Assembly (NCBI GenBank): GCA_028767165.1
Contig: JARACJ010000002.1
Span: 124,001 to 188,000, forward strand
Reading direction: 5' to 3'
Length of the DNA: 64,000 nt
Source of the DNA: Proteobacteria bacterium DTSAM18
GTDB lineage: Bacteria; Myxococcota_A; UBA796; GCA-2862545
Under the pieces are notes generated by a model. It saw nothing but the letters and a program-made list of their open reading frames with translations, was not told the origin of the DNA and did no database searches. The position numbers and the translations under genes were made by a program. This document shows positions 17,842 through 27,775 of this stretch, one piece after another; position 1 is the first letter of the stretch; each line of letters starts with the position of its first letter.

Positions 17842-18525
17842 ATGAAGAACCCCGCCCTCTGGCTCATCGCCGCCCTCACCGGCGCCGCGTCCAGCGCTGC
17901 AGAACCACTCCTCGACGCCCAGGTGACCACCCCATCGGCCGCCGCCTCCCTCCAAAAGGACCGGAGCTTCAACGCTCCCCACCGCCACGAGTGGGGCCTG
18001 GGCTTCTCCGGAGGCGCCCAGACCCATCCGGCCGACACATACTGGGTCGAGCCGGCCCTCGGCGTGGCCAACCCAGAGATCCGGCTGTTCCCGAATCCGG
18101 ATCGCGACCTCGCGATGGTCATCCAGGGCAACTGGACCCACCTGTTGCTGTCCGCCGTCGCCCACGCGCCCGCGAAGGGTTCCGTCACCCTGCTGGCCCA
18201 GGGCCATCCCGTCGGCTGGGACCACGACGGCCGCGTGGCCCTCACGATGGCCGCCGGCGGCACGCTGACGGCCATGAGCTACGACAACCCCATCGACACG
18301 TTCGGGCACTCCGCGGCCGACGACGAGGTCTTCGTGCTCGGCGCGGCCGCCTCCGTCCGCCTCGGCGTCGACCTGCGGTCCCACAAGAGCCCCACCCGAC
18401 ACGGCCTGTACCTGCGGCCCGAGGCCGGCCTGATCGGACAGCCGGATGATGGCCCGTTCGACTGGATGGGGCAGTTCGCCGTGGTGGGGGAGTACGTCGT
18501 CACGTGGGCGATGGGCCGGCGCTGA
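17842..18525 (+). CDS. Exported beta-barrel-like protein, single-domain paralogue
   Basis: 227 residues with AAGGA eight bases before the ATG and signal peptide MKNPALWLIAALTGAASSAAA-like up to about residue 20. The mature part follows one half of the 2819-4054 protein: PEIRLFPNPDRDLAMVIQGNWT, ALTMAAGG, SVRLGVDLRSHKSPTRHGLYLRPEAGL, then AVVGEYVVTWAMGRR. Alternating polar/hydrophobic strands and the absence of a membrane helix suggest a small outer-membrane barrel or periplasmic beta protein. It directly follows giant lipoprotein D, so a functional link with it, such as anchoring or export at the outer membrane, is plausible but unproven. The stop abuts the convergent dapF-like gene. Confidence 0.72.
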   Translation: MKNPALWLIAALTGAASSAAEPLLDAQVTTPSAAASLQKDRSFNAPHRHEWGLGFSGGAQTHPADTYWVEPALGVANPEIRLFPNPDRDLAMVIQGNWTHLLLSAVAHAPAKGSVTLLAQGHPVGWDHDGRVALTMAAGGTLTAMSYDNPIDTFGHSAADDEVFVLGAAASVRLGVDLRSHKSPTRHGLYLRPEAGLIGQPDDGPFDWMGQFAVVGEYVVTWAMGRR

Positions 18526-19353
18526 TCAGCTCCTCCGCGCCCACCACCCCACATCCAGCTCGAACCGCCCGACCCGCTCCACCGGCCCGATCAGCCGCAC
18601 CTGCCAGTCCTCGGCGACCTCCACCGTCAGCTCGCCACCGGGCATGAGCACGCGGATGCGGCCGGGCTTGCACCGACCGGTCTTCACCGCGGCGGCGGCG
18701 GCGGCGCAGGAGCTGGAGCCCGACGCCAGGGTCTCACCGGCGCCCCGCTCCCAGATGCGGATCTCGACGGTGTGGTCGTCGAGGACCTTGGCGAACTGCA
18801 CGTTGGTGCGGTGGACGAAGAGGGGATGGGTCTCGATCTCCTCGCCCCACAGACGCCAGGGGAGGGTATCGAGGTCGGCGTCGTGGAACTGCACGCAGTG
18901 GGGGTTGCCCATGCTCACCGCCACGACCGACCAGGTGACGTGCCGACCCTTCAACGCCCCGTCCAGCAGCGGGCGCTCCAGCTGCAGGCCGATGTCGGCG
19001 GGGGCGAAGGAGGCGGCGCCCATGTCGATGGTCACGTCGTCGGGCCCCACCTCGCAGTGCACGAGGCAGGCGGTGGTCATCACGGTGAACGTCGGGCCGC
19101 TGCGACCGGAATCCACGAGCCACTGCGCGAAGATGCGCAGGCCGTTGCCGGACTTCTCGGCGACCGAACCGTCCGGGTTCCAGATGCGGCAGCCGAAGTC
19201 CGCCTCATCGGTCTCGAAGGGCTCCAGCACGCCGTCGCCGCCCACGCCGGTGTGCCGGTCGCAGATGGCGATGGCCTGCTCGGCGGTGAGCGCGGGGCCA
19301 TCCACCCACACGAGGTAGTCGTTGCCGAGACCGTGGTAGCGTTCGATGTGCAT
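18526..19353 (-). CDS. dapF: Diaminopimelate epimerase-family protein lacking both catalytic cysteines
   Basis: 275 residues, the usual DapF length, with GGAGG four bases before the ATG. Family landmarks: YHGLGNDYLVWVD at the N terminus, HTGVGGDGVLEPF, GNPHCVQF and IWERGAGETLA. DapF interconverts LL- and meso-diaminopimelate for lysine and peptidoglycan synthesis using two cysteines, in GNGARC and in ACGTG. Here the first site reads GNGLRI (Ile74) and the second ASGSSSC (Ser211, with a Cys four residues later). It is therefore either a diverged subfamily using another base pair or a different racemase or isomerase. The symbol is kept for family only. It is divergent from nadK. Confidence 0.7.
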   Translation of the reverse strand: MHIERYHGLGNDYLVWVDGPALTAEQAIAICDRHTGVGGDGVLEPFETDEADFGCRIWNPDGSVAEKSGNGLRIFAQWLVDSGRSGPTFTVMTTACLVHCEVGPDDVTIDMGAASFAPADIGLQLERPLLDGALKGRHVTWSVVAVSMGNPHCVQFHDADLDTLPWRLWGEEIETHPLFVHRTNVQFAKVLDDHTVEIRIWERGAGETLASGSSSCAAAAAAVKTGRCKPGRIRVLMPGGELTVEVAEDWQVRLIGPVERVGRFELDVGWWARRS

Positions 19354-19418
19354 CCATCCTCCAGTGATGGGCTACTAGCCAACCGACGGGCTCCCGCCGA
19401 GTCACGGAGGCATCCGGA

Positions 19419-20171
19419 ATGATCGTCGCAGACCCCTACAACACCCTCGGCACCGAGCTGGCCACGCTGCTCAAGGACGAGGTGCCCGAGCTCGAGGCCG
19501 ACGACGACCTCGTCGTGGCCGTCGGGGGCGACGGGTTCATGCTGCACACCATCCAGCGCCTGGGCCTCGAGCCCACGTTCCTGGGTCTCAACGCCGGTCG
19601 CATCGGCTTCCTGATGAACGACGTCAACGGCAAGCGCGACAAGGTCATCGAGCTGCTGAAGAAGAAGGCCTGGTCCGAGACCGAGTTCCCCCTGCTCACC
19701 GCCGAGTTCCACCGGGCGTCGGGCGAGCCGCTCACGGTCAAGGCCATCAACGACGTCGTCCTCGAGCGCGACGGCGGCCAGACCGCCCACCTGCGCATCC
19801 GGGTCGACGACCACGTCATCGTCGAGCGCCTCGTGGCCGACGGCGTCATCTTCTCCACCGCCCTCGGCTCCACCGCCTACGCCTTCAGCGCCGGCGGCCC
19901 CGCCGTCCACCCCACCCTGCGCGCCATGCAGATCAACCCCATCTGCCCCCACCACCCGCGCCTGTCGCCCATCCTGCTGCCCCAGGGTGTCGTCGCCGAG
20001 GTGTCCATGTTGGACGCCCATCGTCGCCCGGTCCGCGCCCTCGCCGACGGTACCAATTACCACCAGGTGGTGAGCGCCACGATCCGCATGTCCGACGAGC
20101 AGGTTCGCATCGCATGGCTTGCAGGACACGATTTCACGGGCAAGATGGTGCAGAAGATCCTCCGCCCCTGA
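19419..20171 (+). CDS. nadK: NAD kinase
   Basis: 250 residues. It has the GGDG motif at 36-39 (VVAVGGDGFML), the NDVVLER motif at 111-117 and the Gly-rich FSTALGSTAYAFSAGGPAVHP at about 145-164, all diagnostic of ATP/polyphosphate NAD kinases. It phosphorylates NAD+ to NADP+ in the cytoplasm. It is short at the N terminus compared with the ~290-residue E. coli enzyme but keeps the whole nucleotide-binding core. GGAGG lies upstream of the ATG. The next gene follows after 18 bases, so the membrane-protein operon may be read from this promoter. Confidence 0.93.
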   Translation: MIVADPYNTLGTELATLLKDEVPELEADDDLVVAVGGDGFMLHTIQRLGLEPTFLGLNAGRIGFLMNDVNGKRDKVIELLKKKAWSETEFPLLTAEFHRASGEPLTVKAINDVVLERDGGQTAHLRIRVDDHVIVERLVADGVIFSTALGSTAYAFSAGGPAVHPTLRAMQINPICPHHPRLSPILLPQGVVAEVSMLDAHRRPVRALADGTNYHQVVSATIRMSDEQVRIAWLAGHDFTGKMVQKILRP

Positions 20172-20189
20172 GCCCCCGGACCCCTGTAC

Positions 20190-20810
20190 TTGGCCGAACT
20201 GACCCCCCAGGACACCACCGCTGCACGGCAGACCCTGCAGCAGCTCTCGGACGGCACGCAGGTCGAGCCGGCCACCGTCGGCCTGTCCGAGTGGTGGAAG
20301 GCCCTGCAGCAGTGGGTCATCAACAACCTCGACATCCGCATCCCCACCGGCGACGGCGAAGGCCTCGCGGGCCTGTTCGAGGCCCTGGCGTGGATCCTGG
20401 TGCCCGTCCTGCTGGTCCTGCTCGGCGTCATGGCCTGGCGTGCCCTGCGTCCCAGGACGAAGGACGCCGACGAGGCCGCCGAGGTCTCCGCGCTGCCCGA
20501 AGGCCCCCACCCGGACACCGCCGAGGGCGCCTGGCTGGCCCTGCAGCAGGTCATGACGGCCGATCCCCGCCACGGCGCGCTGCTGCTGTGGAAGTGGACC
20601 TGCCTGCGCCTCACCGAGCAGGAGCGCGGCACCTGGCACCCCGAGGCCACCTGGCGTGAGTTCGTGGCCACGGTGCCCGCCGAAGACACCCACCGGGCCG
20701 CCCTGACCGACCTGGGCCGCGCCCTGCAGCGCCTGGCCTACGGCCCCGCCGAACCCACCACGGACGACCTGCACGGGCTCCTCCCCACGGCACAGGAGGT
20801 GGCCGCATGA
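20190..20810 (+). CDS. DUF4129-like single-pass membrane protein
   Basis: 206 residues from a TTG start. An N-terminal extracytoplasmic segment of ~60 residues is followed by one membrane helix (FEALAWILVPVLLVLLGVMAW, ~65-85) and a cytoplasmic domain containing AEGAWLALQQVMTADPRHGALLLWKWTCLRLTE and TWREFVA. This layout matches the DUF4129 proteins found with MoxR, DUF58 and transglutaminase genes. It opens an operon of at least eleven genes, most of them overlapping by four bases. Biochemical role unknown; no transglutaminase domain is fused or adjacent. Confidence 0.65.
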   Translation: MAELTPQDTTAARQTLQQLSDGTQVEPATVGLSEWWKALQQWVINNLDIRIPTGDGEGLAGLFEALAWILVPVLLVLLGVMAWRALRPRTKDADEAAEVSALPEGPHPDTAEGAWLALQQVMTADPRHGALLLWKWTCLRLTEQERGTWHPEATWREFVATVPAEDTHRAALTDLGRALQRLAYGPAEPTTDDLHGLLPTAQEVAA

Positions 20811-21879
20811 AGGACCGCCGCCTGTGGCTCCTGATCGGCGTGGTCGTGCTGCTCCTCATCGTCGTGGCCAGCGCCTCGCCGGCCCCCGTGGCCCGCTCCA
20901 CCTGGTCGGGGCACGGCGACGGCTACCAGCGAGCCTACGACGTCCTGGAGGCCTCGGGCCTTCCCGTGGAGCGCTGGCAGCGTCCCATCGACGAGCTGCC
21001 CGAAGGCCCCTCCACCCTGGTGTGGATCCTGCCCGACCGGCTGCCCTGGTCGTCCACCGAGCTGGAGCACGTCACCGAGGTCCTCGACGCCGGCGGCCGC
21101 GTGGTGCTGTGGAGCCGCAGCGAGTCCATGGCCATGGACACCTACCTGTCGTTCCTCGATCTCACGATCGGCCTGATGGACCTGAACCTGCGGCCCACCC
21201 CGAGCCTGTGGATCGGGGAGTGGCTGTCCTATTCCAGGGAGCCACTGACCACGCCGCTCCCCGAGCTCGGCACCTCGGTGACCTACCTGCCCGGGCCCCT
21301 GCACCACACCACCCTCCCGCCAGCCGCCGTCTACGGCGCGGTGGAGGGCGAGGCCCCCGTGCTGCAGGTCCACGAGGTCCGGGGCGGCGAGGTGTGGTGG
21401 ATGCGCCAGTCCGACGCCTTCACCAACGGCCGCCTGCAGCAGGATGGCAACCTGCACCTGCTGCTGGCCATGTTCGCCGACGCGCCGGGCCCGATCCGCT
21501 TCGAGGAGTACCACCAGGGCTTCTCGGACCTCGCCGACGCCGGTCCCAGCCCCCAGCTGAAGGTGGGCCGCCAGCTCGCCATCGTCGGCCTGCTCATCTA
21601 CCTGCTGGTGGTGTGGATGCAGTCCCGGGCCTTCGGCGCCCGCCTGCCCCAGCTGCAGCAGCTCCGCAGCCGCGTGCGCACCGAGCTGATGGCCGTCGCC
21701 CGCATCCACGACCGCTCCGGCCACGCCCCCGAGGCCGGCCAGCGCATGCTCGACATCGCCCGCCGGCAGACCGGCGACCCCGAACTTCCCGACACCTTCT
21801 CCGGAGGGGAGGACGACCTCGTCGCCCTCGCCGAACAGGTCACCCGCGCCCAACAGCACGCGCCCAGGAGATCCGCCCC

Positions 21880-21883
<4 letters not shown>
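20807..21883 (+). CDS. DUF4350-like membrane protein
   Basis: 358 residues. An N-terminal membrane helix ([18 protein letters not shown]) precedes a Rossmann-like extracytoplasmic domain. That domain contains [30 protein letters not shown] and [15 protein letters not shown] second helix ([15 protein letters not shown], ~263-280) leads to a basic cytoplasmic tail with [19 protein letters not shown]. This is the DUF4350 arrangement usual beside MoxR and DUF58 genes. It overlaps the preceding gene by four bases (ATGA) and the moxR gene by four. Its function is not established in the family. Confidence 0.68.
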
Positions 21884-22838
<955 letters not shown>

Positions 22839-22842
<4 letters not shown>

Positions 22843-24152
22843 GCGGCATCTCGCCCACGCCCCGCACCATCTCCCTCGCGCTGGCGGGCTCCGCGCCCTT
22901 CGCGGCAGCCTTCCTGTGGCCCCAGCTGGCCTGGGTGGGGTGGTCCGTGCTCGGGCTGCTGGCGCTGGCCTTCCTGTGGGACGCCGTGCAGGGCCGGCGC
23001 ACGCCACTCACCGCGTCCCGCTCGCTGCCCGATCCGCTGTACCAGGCCGAGCCCGCGTTCTATCCGCTCACCGTGACCAACCCCTCCGGCCGCCCGGTCT
23101 CCCTCACCGTGCGCGAGGTCCTGGGCCGGGAGCTCACCGACGCCCCCCTCGACCGGGAGCTGGTCGTGCCCGCCGGCGCCCAGGCCACCGTGAAGCTGCG
23201 CGCGCTCCCCACCGTCCGGGGCGACATCACCGTGCAGGCCCCCGTGGTGCGCCTCACCGGCCCCCTCGGACTCGCCTTCCACACCCGCACGCTCGGTGAG
23301 GTAGGCAGCGCCCGGGTCTTCCCCCGCATGCGGCAGCCCGAAGACGCCGAGCTGCTCCTGCAGCAGCTGATCACCCGCCCCGTGGGCACCATCCGCGAGC
23401 GCTTCAAGGGGGTCAGCCAGGAGATCCACGGCCTGCGCAACTACCTGCCCGGCGACCCCATGCGGCATCTGGACTGGAAGGCCACCGCCCGGCTGCAGCG
23501 CCCGGTCACCCGGGAGTACACCCTCGCCCAGAACCAGCAGGTGGTGATCCTGCTCGACGCGGGCCGCTCCATGGCCGCCCACACCGACGGCGCGTCCCAG
23601 TTCGACCACGCCCTGTCCAGCGCCCTGGCCCTGCTGCGGGTGGCCGTGACCCAGGGCGACGAGGTCACCCTGCTGATCTACGACCAGGACATCCGCTCGG
23701 TGGTGAAGATCGACCGCCGCTCCCGGGGCTTCCAGGCCCTGTTCGCCCGCCTGTACGACATCCAGCCGTCCGACACCGAGGCCCACCACGCCCTCGCGGC
23801 CCAGTGGGTGTTGCGCCACTGCAAGCGACGCAGCCTGGTGGTGTGCCTGTCGGCCGCCGCCGACATGGGCTCGGCGGATCGCCTCTCCCTGGCCCTGAAA
23901 ACCCTTGCTGGCCGCCACGTGCCCCTGTGGGTCAACTTGACCGATCCTGATCTGTCCGAGGTCGCCGGTTCCATGGCAACCTCCACGGTGCAGGCCTACG
24001 CCAAGCTGGCGGCCATGGAGATCACCGATGCCAACCAGGCCGCCTGGACGCGGCTTCGGGGCAGCGGGGTGCACATCCACTCCACCGACGCCCGCCAGCT
24101 CACCCTCGGCCTGCTGCGCCACTACGTCCAACTGAAGGGGTCCCGCCTATGA
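22839..24152 (+). CDS. DUF58-domain protein with vWA-like fold
   Basis: 437 residues. Two membrane spans near the N terminus (~11-48) are followed by an extracytoplasmic-type beta domain ([15 protein letters not shown]). Then comes the DUF58 signature [18 protein letters not shown] with REY at about 200-227. A vWA-like region starts at [11 protein letters not shown] (~235-245), where D-x-GRSM stands in for the DxSxS metal site. DUF58 proteins pair with MoxR ATPases. It sits between moxR and the RDD gene with four-base overlaps on both sides, so stoichiometric translation is likely. Confidence 0.88.
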
Positions 24153-24850
24153 CCACCTCCGCCTCCGCCCTCGGCCACTCCACCGGCTTCCGCGCCGCCC
24201 AGAACGTGCACATCGAGGTGCAGAACGCTGGTCTCGCCAGCCGCGGCGCCGCCGCCATGCTCGACTACCTGATCCTGCTGGTGGTCAATGTCGTGGTGCT
24301 GGCCGTGGGCGCCGTGGCCGTGGGCATCATGGACGGCGCCGGCGACCGCGACACCTCCGCCCTCGTGGCCCTCGGCGTGGTGGTCTTCTTCCTGCTCAAC
24401 ATGGGCTTCTTCTTCCTCGCCCACGTCATCGGCAAGGGCCAGACCCCGGGCAAGCGCTTCGCCCGCATCCGGGTGGTCTCCCAGGATGGCGGCCCCGCCA
24501 GCGCCCTGTCGCTGTTCATCCGCTCGCTGATCCTGCCCTTCGACATGCTGATCGGCCCCTGGTTCATGGTCTTCCACCGCCGCATGCTGCGCCTCGGCGA
24601 CATGGCCGCCGGCACGATGGTCATCCACGAGGGCGGCCCCGTGCCCGTCGAGCTCACCGAGCTGCCCCCCAACGCCAGCGCCGACGAGGTGGCCCTGCTC
24701 GAGCTGTGGCTGCGGGAGCACGAGGCCCTGCGCCCCGAGCGCAAGCAGGAGCTCGGCGACCGCATCGTGACCTGGTTCGACACCCAGCACCCCGGCTACC
24801 TGCCCGAGGGCGCCACGAACGAAGAGCGCCTGGAGCGCCTGCGGGCATGA
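24149..24850 (+). CDS. RDD-family membrane protein
   Basis: 233 residues. The first helix contains the RDD-type Arg and Asp (ASRGAAAMLDYLILLVVNVVVLAVGAV), the second is VALGVVVFFLLNMGFFFLAHVI. Between helices two and three is the family motif KGQTPGKRFARIRVVSQDG, and GDMAAGTMVIHE follows the last span. RDD proteins are small polytopic membrane proteins, some implicated in ion transport, often next to SpoIIM-like and MoxR/DUF58 genes as here. The C-terminal ~75 residues are soluble and acidic or basic, with no recognised motif. Confidence 0.88.
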   Translation: MTTSASALGHSTGFRAAQNVHIEVQNAGLASRGAAAMLDYLILLVVNVVVLAVGAVAVGIMDGAGDRDTSALVALGVVVFFLLNMGFFFLAHVIGKGQTPGKRFARIRVVSQDGGPASALSLFIRSLILPFDMLIGPWFMVFHRRMLRLGDMAAGTMVIHEGGPVPVELTELPPNASADEVALLELWLREHEALRPERKQELGDRIVTWFDTQHPGYLPEGATNEERLERLRA

Positions 24851-25821
24851 ACGTCCAGCGGTTCCAGACACAGGGCTCCCCCCGCTGGGAGGAGCTCACG
24901 GATCTGCTCGACCAGATCGAGCGACGCCCCAAGGGCCTGTCCTACGAGCAGGTGCAGGCGGCGGCGCGGCTGCACTCGTCCACCTGCGCCGACTACGCCT
25001 ACGCCTCGACCCACTTCCCCCAGCTCGGCCTCACCCGAAAGCTCGCCGCCCTGTGCACCCGGGGGCACCGCCTGCTGTCGGTCGACGACGACGGCGGCCT
25101 GCACAAGGTCCGTCGCTTCTTCACCACCGACTACCCCCGCCTGTTCCGCCGCATGGCCCCCGTGCGGCGCCTGGCCCTGGCCCTCTTCGTCCTCATGACC
25201 ATCGCGGGGGCCGCCATGGGCTGGCTGTCCGACGGCTTCGCCGAGCTGTTCATCGGCGCCGAGGCCATGGACGGCCTGCGCCGTGGCGTCATCTGGACCG
25301 ACAACGTGGCCGCCAACGAGGCCGGCAGCCTGCTGAGCACCTCGATCTTCACCAACAACGTCGGGGTGATGTTCAAGGGATGGGCCGGCGGCGTACTCCT
25401 GGGCATCGGCAGCCTGTACGCGCTCATCTTCAACAGCCTGATGTTCGGCGCCATCCTGCCGGTCACGGCCCGCTACGGCCTGTTCGAGCGCCTGCTCGAC
25501 TGGATCGCCGCCCATGGCCCCCTCGAGCTGTACCTCATCACCGTGTCCTGCGCGGCGGGCCTGTGGATGGGACGCGGCATCTGGGTCGCCAGCACCGAGC
25601 CCCGGGGCACCGTCATGGCCCGGCACGGCCGGGAGTCGATTCTGCTGATGCTCGGCGCCGCGCCCTGGATGGTCCTGCTGGGCTTCGTCGAGGGCTACGT
25701 CAGCCCGGTGATGACCATGCCCCTGCCCGCCAAGCTGCTCATCGGCGTGGCCCTGCTCACCGCCTTCCTCGCCTGGACCACCCTGGCCGGTCGCGACCCC
25801 GCTCCCGAGGAGACCCCGTGA
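24847..25821 (+). CDS. SpoIIM-like (DUF95) membrane protein
   Basis: 324 residues from the ATG overlapping the RDD stop. A helical soluble N terminus (~100 residues) ends in FFTTDYPRLFRRMAPVRRLALALFVLMTIAGAAMGW. The first membrane span is followed by STSIFTNNVGVMFKGWAGGVLLGIGSLYALIFNSLMFGAILP. The motif IFTNNVGV...F..G...GIG..Y....NSL..G and the next segment HGPLELYLITVSCAAGLWMG are diagnostic of the stage II sporulation protein M family. In non-sporulating bacteria its role is unknown; it commonly travels with RDD, MoxR and DUF58 genes. Five to six membrane spans. Confidence 0.87.
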   Translation: MNVQRFQTQGSPRWEELTDLLDQIERRPKGLSYEQVQAAARLHSSTCADYAYASTHFPQLGLTRKLAALCTRGHRLLSVDDDGGLHKVRRFFTTDYPRLFRRMAPVRRLALALFVLMTIAGAAMGWLSDGFAELFIGAEAMDGLRRGVIWTDNVAANEAGSLLSTSIFTNNVGVMFKGWAGGVLLGIGSLYALIFNSLMFGAILPVTARYGLFERLLDWIAAHGPLELYLITVSCAAGLWMGRGIWVASTEPRGTVMARHGRESILLMLGAAPWMVLLGFVEGYVSPVMTMPLPAKLLIGVALLTAFLAWTTLAGRDPAPEETP

Positions 25822-26684
25822 ACCCCCTTTCCTTCATGGACGCACTGGGACGGCAGGTGTGGACCGACCGCAAGGCCCTGGCCGGGCCCCTGTGGATGAT
25901 CCTCGGCGTGATGCTGGGCTCCAGCGTGCTCACCGGCACCGTGGGTGTGCTCACCGCGCCGACCGTCGACCCCATGAAACCCGACATGACCGGTGCCGCC
26001 CTCGCCTCGCTGATCTCGGTCGTCACCCTGCCCGTGATCTACCTGGGCGTGTGCTGGCTGGGCCTGTGCCTGTCGGCGCGCATGGAGGGCCGGCCCCTTC
26101 CGCCCCTGAAGGACGCCGTGAAGGGCCGCTACGTGGGCGCCATCCTGCTGGGCTTCGCCTTCCTGGCGATGGCGCTGGTCGTGGCGGCGCCGGGACTCGT
26201 CCTCGTGGGTCTCGGCTACGTCATCACCGCCGCGATCACCGCGTCCATCGCCATGGCCATGAGCGGCGTGCTGCTGGCGGCCACCCTGCGGGGGCACAGC
26301 CTGTCCGAGGCCATCCGCATCACCACCCAGCCCAAGCACATCGGCCTGCGGTGGGGCCTGGGCCACTGGAAGACCTACCTGCTGGTGGGGCTCGCGATGC
26401 TCGGCCTCACCTATGGCCTGTCGAGCGTCTCCCAGATCGTCGCCCTGGTGCTGGCGACCGTCACCGCGTTCCAGTCGGGCATCGGCAACCCGGAGGCCGC
26501 CATGGAGATGAACCGCACGCTGCAGCTCTCCGGCCTCATCGCCTCGCCTCTCACCAGCGCCGCCTACACCCTGTCGATGGCGGTGTACGTCGGCGGCTCG
26601 GTGTGGCTCGCACGACGCATCGACCGACAGAAGGGCGGCGACGACCTCATGGACATCCTGGTGCGCCTGGAGGCCTCCGCGTGA
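25818..26684 (+). CDS. Multi-pass membrane protein P1 of a six-member paralogous family
   Basis: 288 residues starting at a GTG overlapping the previous stop (GTGA). About six to seven hydrophobic segments, with RMEGRPLPPLKDAVKGRYVGAILL between spans 2 and 3 and HIGLRWGLGHWKTYLLVG before span 5. The C terminus is GGDDLMDILVRLEASA, a version of the tail shared with the next four genes and with 33805-34686. It is smaller than P2-P4. No enzymatic motif is seen. The architecture recalls integral membrane proteins of the glycerophosphodiesterase-membrane/DUF975 type, but no specific match is claimed. Confidence 0.68.
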   Translation: MNPLSFMDALGRQVWTDRKALAGPLWMILGVMLGSSVLTGTVGVLTAPTVDPMKPDMTGAALASLISVVTLPVIYLGVCWLGLCLSARMEGRPLPPLKDAVKGRYVGAILLGFAFLAMALVVAAPGLVLVGLGYVITAAITASIAMAMSGVLLAATLRGHSLSEAIRITTQPKHIGLRWGLGHWKTYLLVGLAMLGLTYGLSSVSQIVALVLATVTAFQSGIGNPEAAMEMNRTLQLSGLIASPLTSAAYTLSMAVYVGGSVWLARRIDRQKGGDDLMDILVRLEASA

Positions 26685-27775
26685 GCATGGATCATCCTCT
26701 GGTGGTGGCGGACAGGGCCGGTGGGTGGTTGGTGCGCAACGGCAGGGCGACGCTGCGGCACATGTTCGCCGCCGCCTGGCTCCTCTGCATGCCCAGCGCG
26801 ACCGGCCCCGTCCAGCGCCTGCTCAGCGGTGAAGGCCAGACCGTCGCCGACTTCCACGCCTCCGTCCTCACCGAAGCGACCCTGGGCTCTCCGCTGTCCC
26901 CCTTCATGGGAGGTCTGGGCTGGATCGCCATGGTGGGCCTGTCCCTGCGCGCCACCGCGGCGTCCGACACCCCCGCCCCCGAGCCCGAACGGAGCCTCCT
27001 GGGTCGCCGGGTGGCGGCAGCCGTTGCGGGGCTCGCCGTCATGGGCATGTGGGGCATGTGGGTGTGGACGGGCCAGGCAGCGTGGATGATCGCCGGGGTG
27101 GTCTTCGGTGCCGTCGCCGTCATGGGCACGCTCATCGTGACCCTGTACAAGGGCGAAGATGCCGCGCGAAAGCCCACCGAAGAAGAGATCGCCAGGATGC
27201 CCACCGACATCCAGGGCATGATGCGAGGCGCCGGCGGTCACGAGGTGGTGCTCTCCGGCATCATCCTCCTCGTCGCCACCACGGTGGGCCTGCTGCTGGG
27301 CGGCATCGGTGTGCTCTTCACCCTGCCCATGGCGATGGGCGCCGTCACCGTGCGGCTCGGCAGGGGCCTGCGGAAGTCGAAGAACCCTCCCGGCCTGCTG
27401 CGTGCCTCCCACGTGGTCTTCACCCGACGCTGGGGCAGGACGTCCTACCGGCCCCTGTGGCTCCTGGGCAGCGGGCTGATGGCCGTCTCCCTCGGGCTCG
27501 TGCCCGTGCTGCTCGCCCTGCTCACGGTCCCCTTCGTCGCCCTGATGTGGCAGGCGGGGGTGACCGATCTCAGCCGCGCCATCTACATGGAGGGGATGGC
27601 CATCCTGGTGTGGTCGCTGCCCCTGATCATCCTGCTGAACAGCCTCATCGCCTGCGTCATGATCTTCATCACCCAGGTCACCTCCATCCGCCTGTCCGAG
27701 GCGGCCGACGAGATGGCCCAGGGCACCGCGTTGCAGACGCTGCTGGACCGGATGGAAGGAACGAACGCGGCATGA
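26681..27775 (+). CDS. Multi-pass membrane protein P2 of the paralogous family
   Basis: 364 residues from the GTG at 26681 (GTGA overlap); an ATG two codons later is an alternative. Six or more hydrophobic segments. After spans 3-4 the sequence RLGRGLRKSKNPPGLLRASHVVFTRRWGR marks a basic loop, and the C-terminal tail reads AQGTALQTLLDRMEGTNAA. The RWG element before a hydrophobic pair and the tail are shared with P1 and P3-P5. No catalytic residues stand out. Its place in a tightly overlapping operon suggests co-assembly with its paralogues and perhaps with the RDD and SpoIIM-like proteins. Confidence 0.66.
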   Translation: MSMDHPLVVADRAGGWLVRNGRATLRHMFAAAWLLCMPSATGPVQRLLSGEGQTVADFHASVLTEATLGSPLSPFMGGLGWIAMVGLSLRATAASDTPAPEPERSLLGRRVAAAVAGLAVMGMWGMWVWTGQAAWMIAGVVFGAVAVMGTLIVTLYKGEDAARKPTEEEIARMPTDIQGMMRGAGGHEVVLSGIILLVATTVGLLLGGIGVLFTLPMAMGAVTVRLGRGLRKSKNPPGLLRASHVVFTRRWGRTSYRPLWLLGSGLMAVSLGLVPVLLALLTVPFVALMWQAGVTDLSRAIYMEGMAILVWSLPLIILLNSLIACVMIFITQVTSIRLSEAADEMAQGTALQTLLDRMEGTNAA

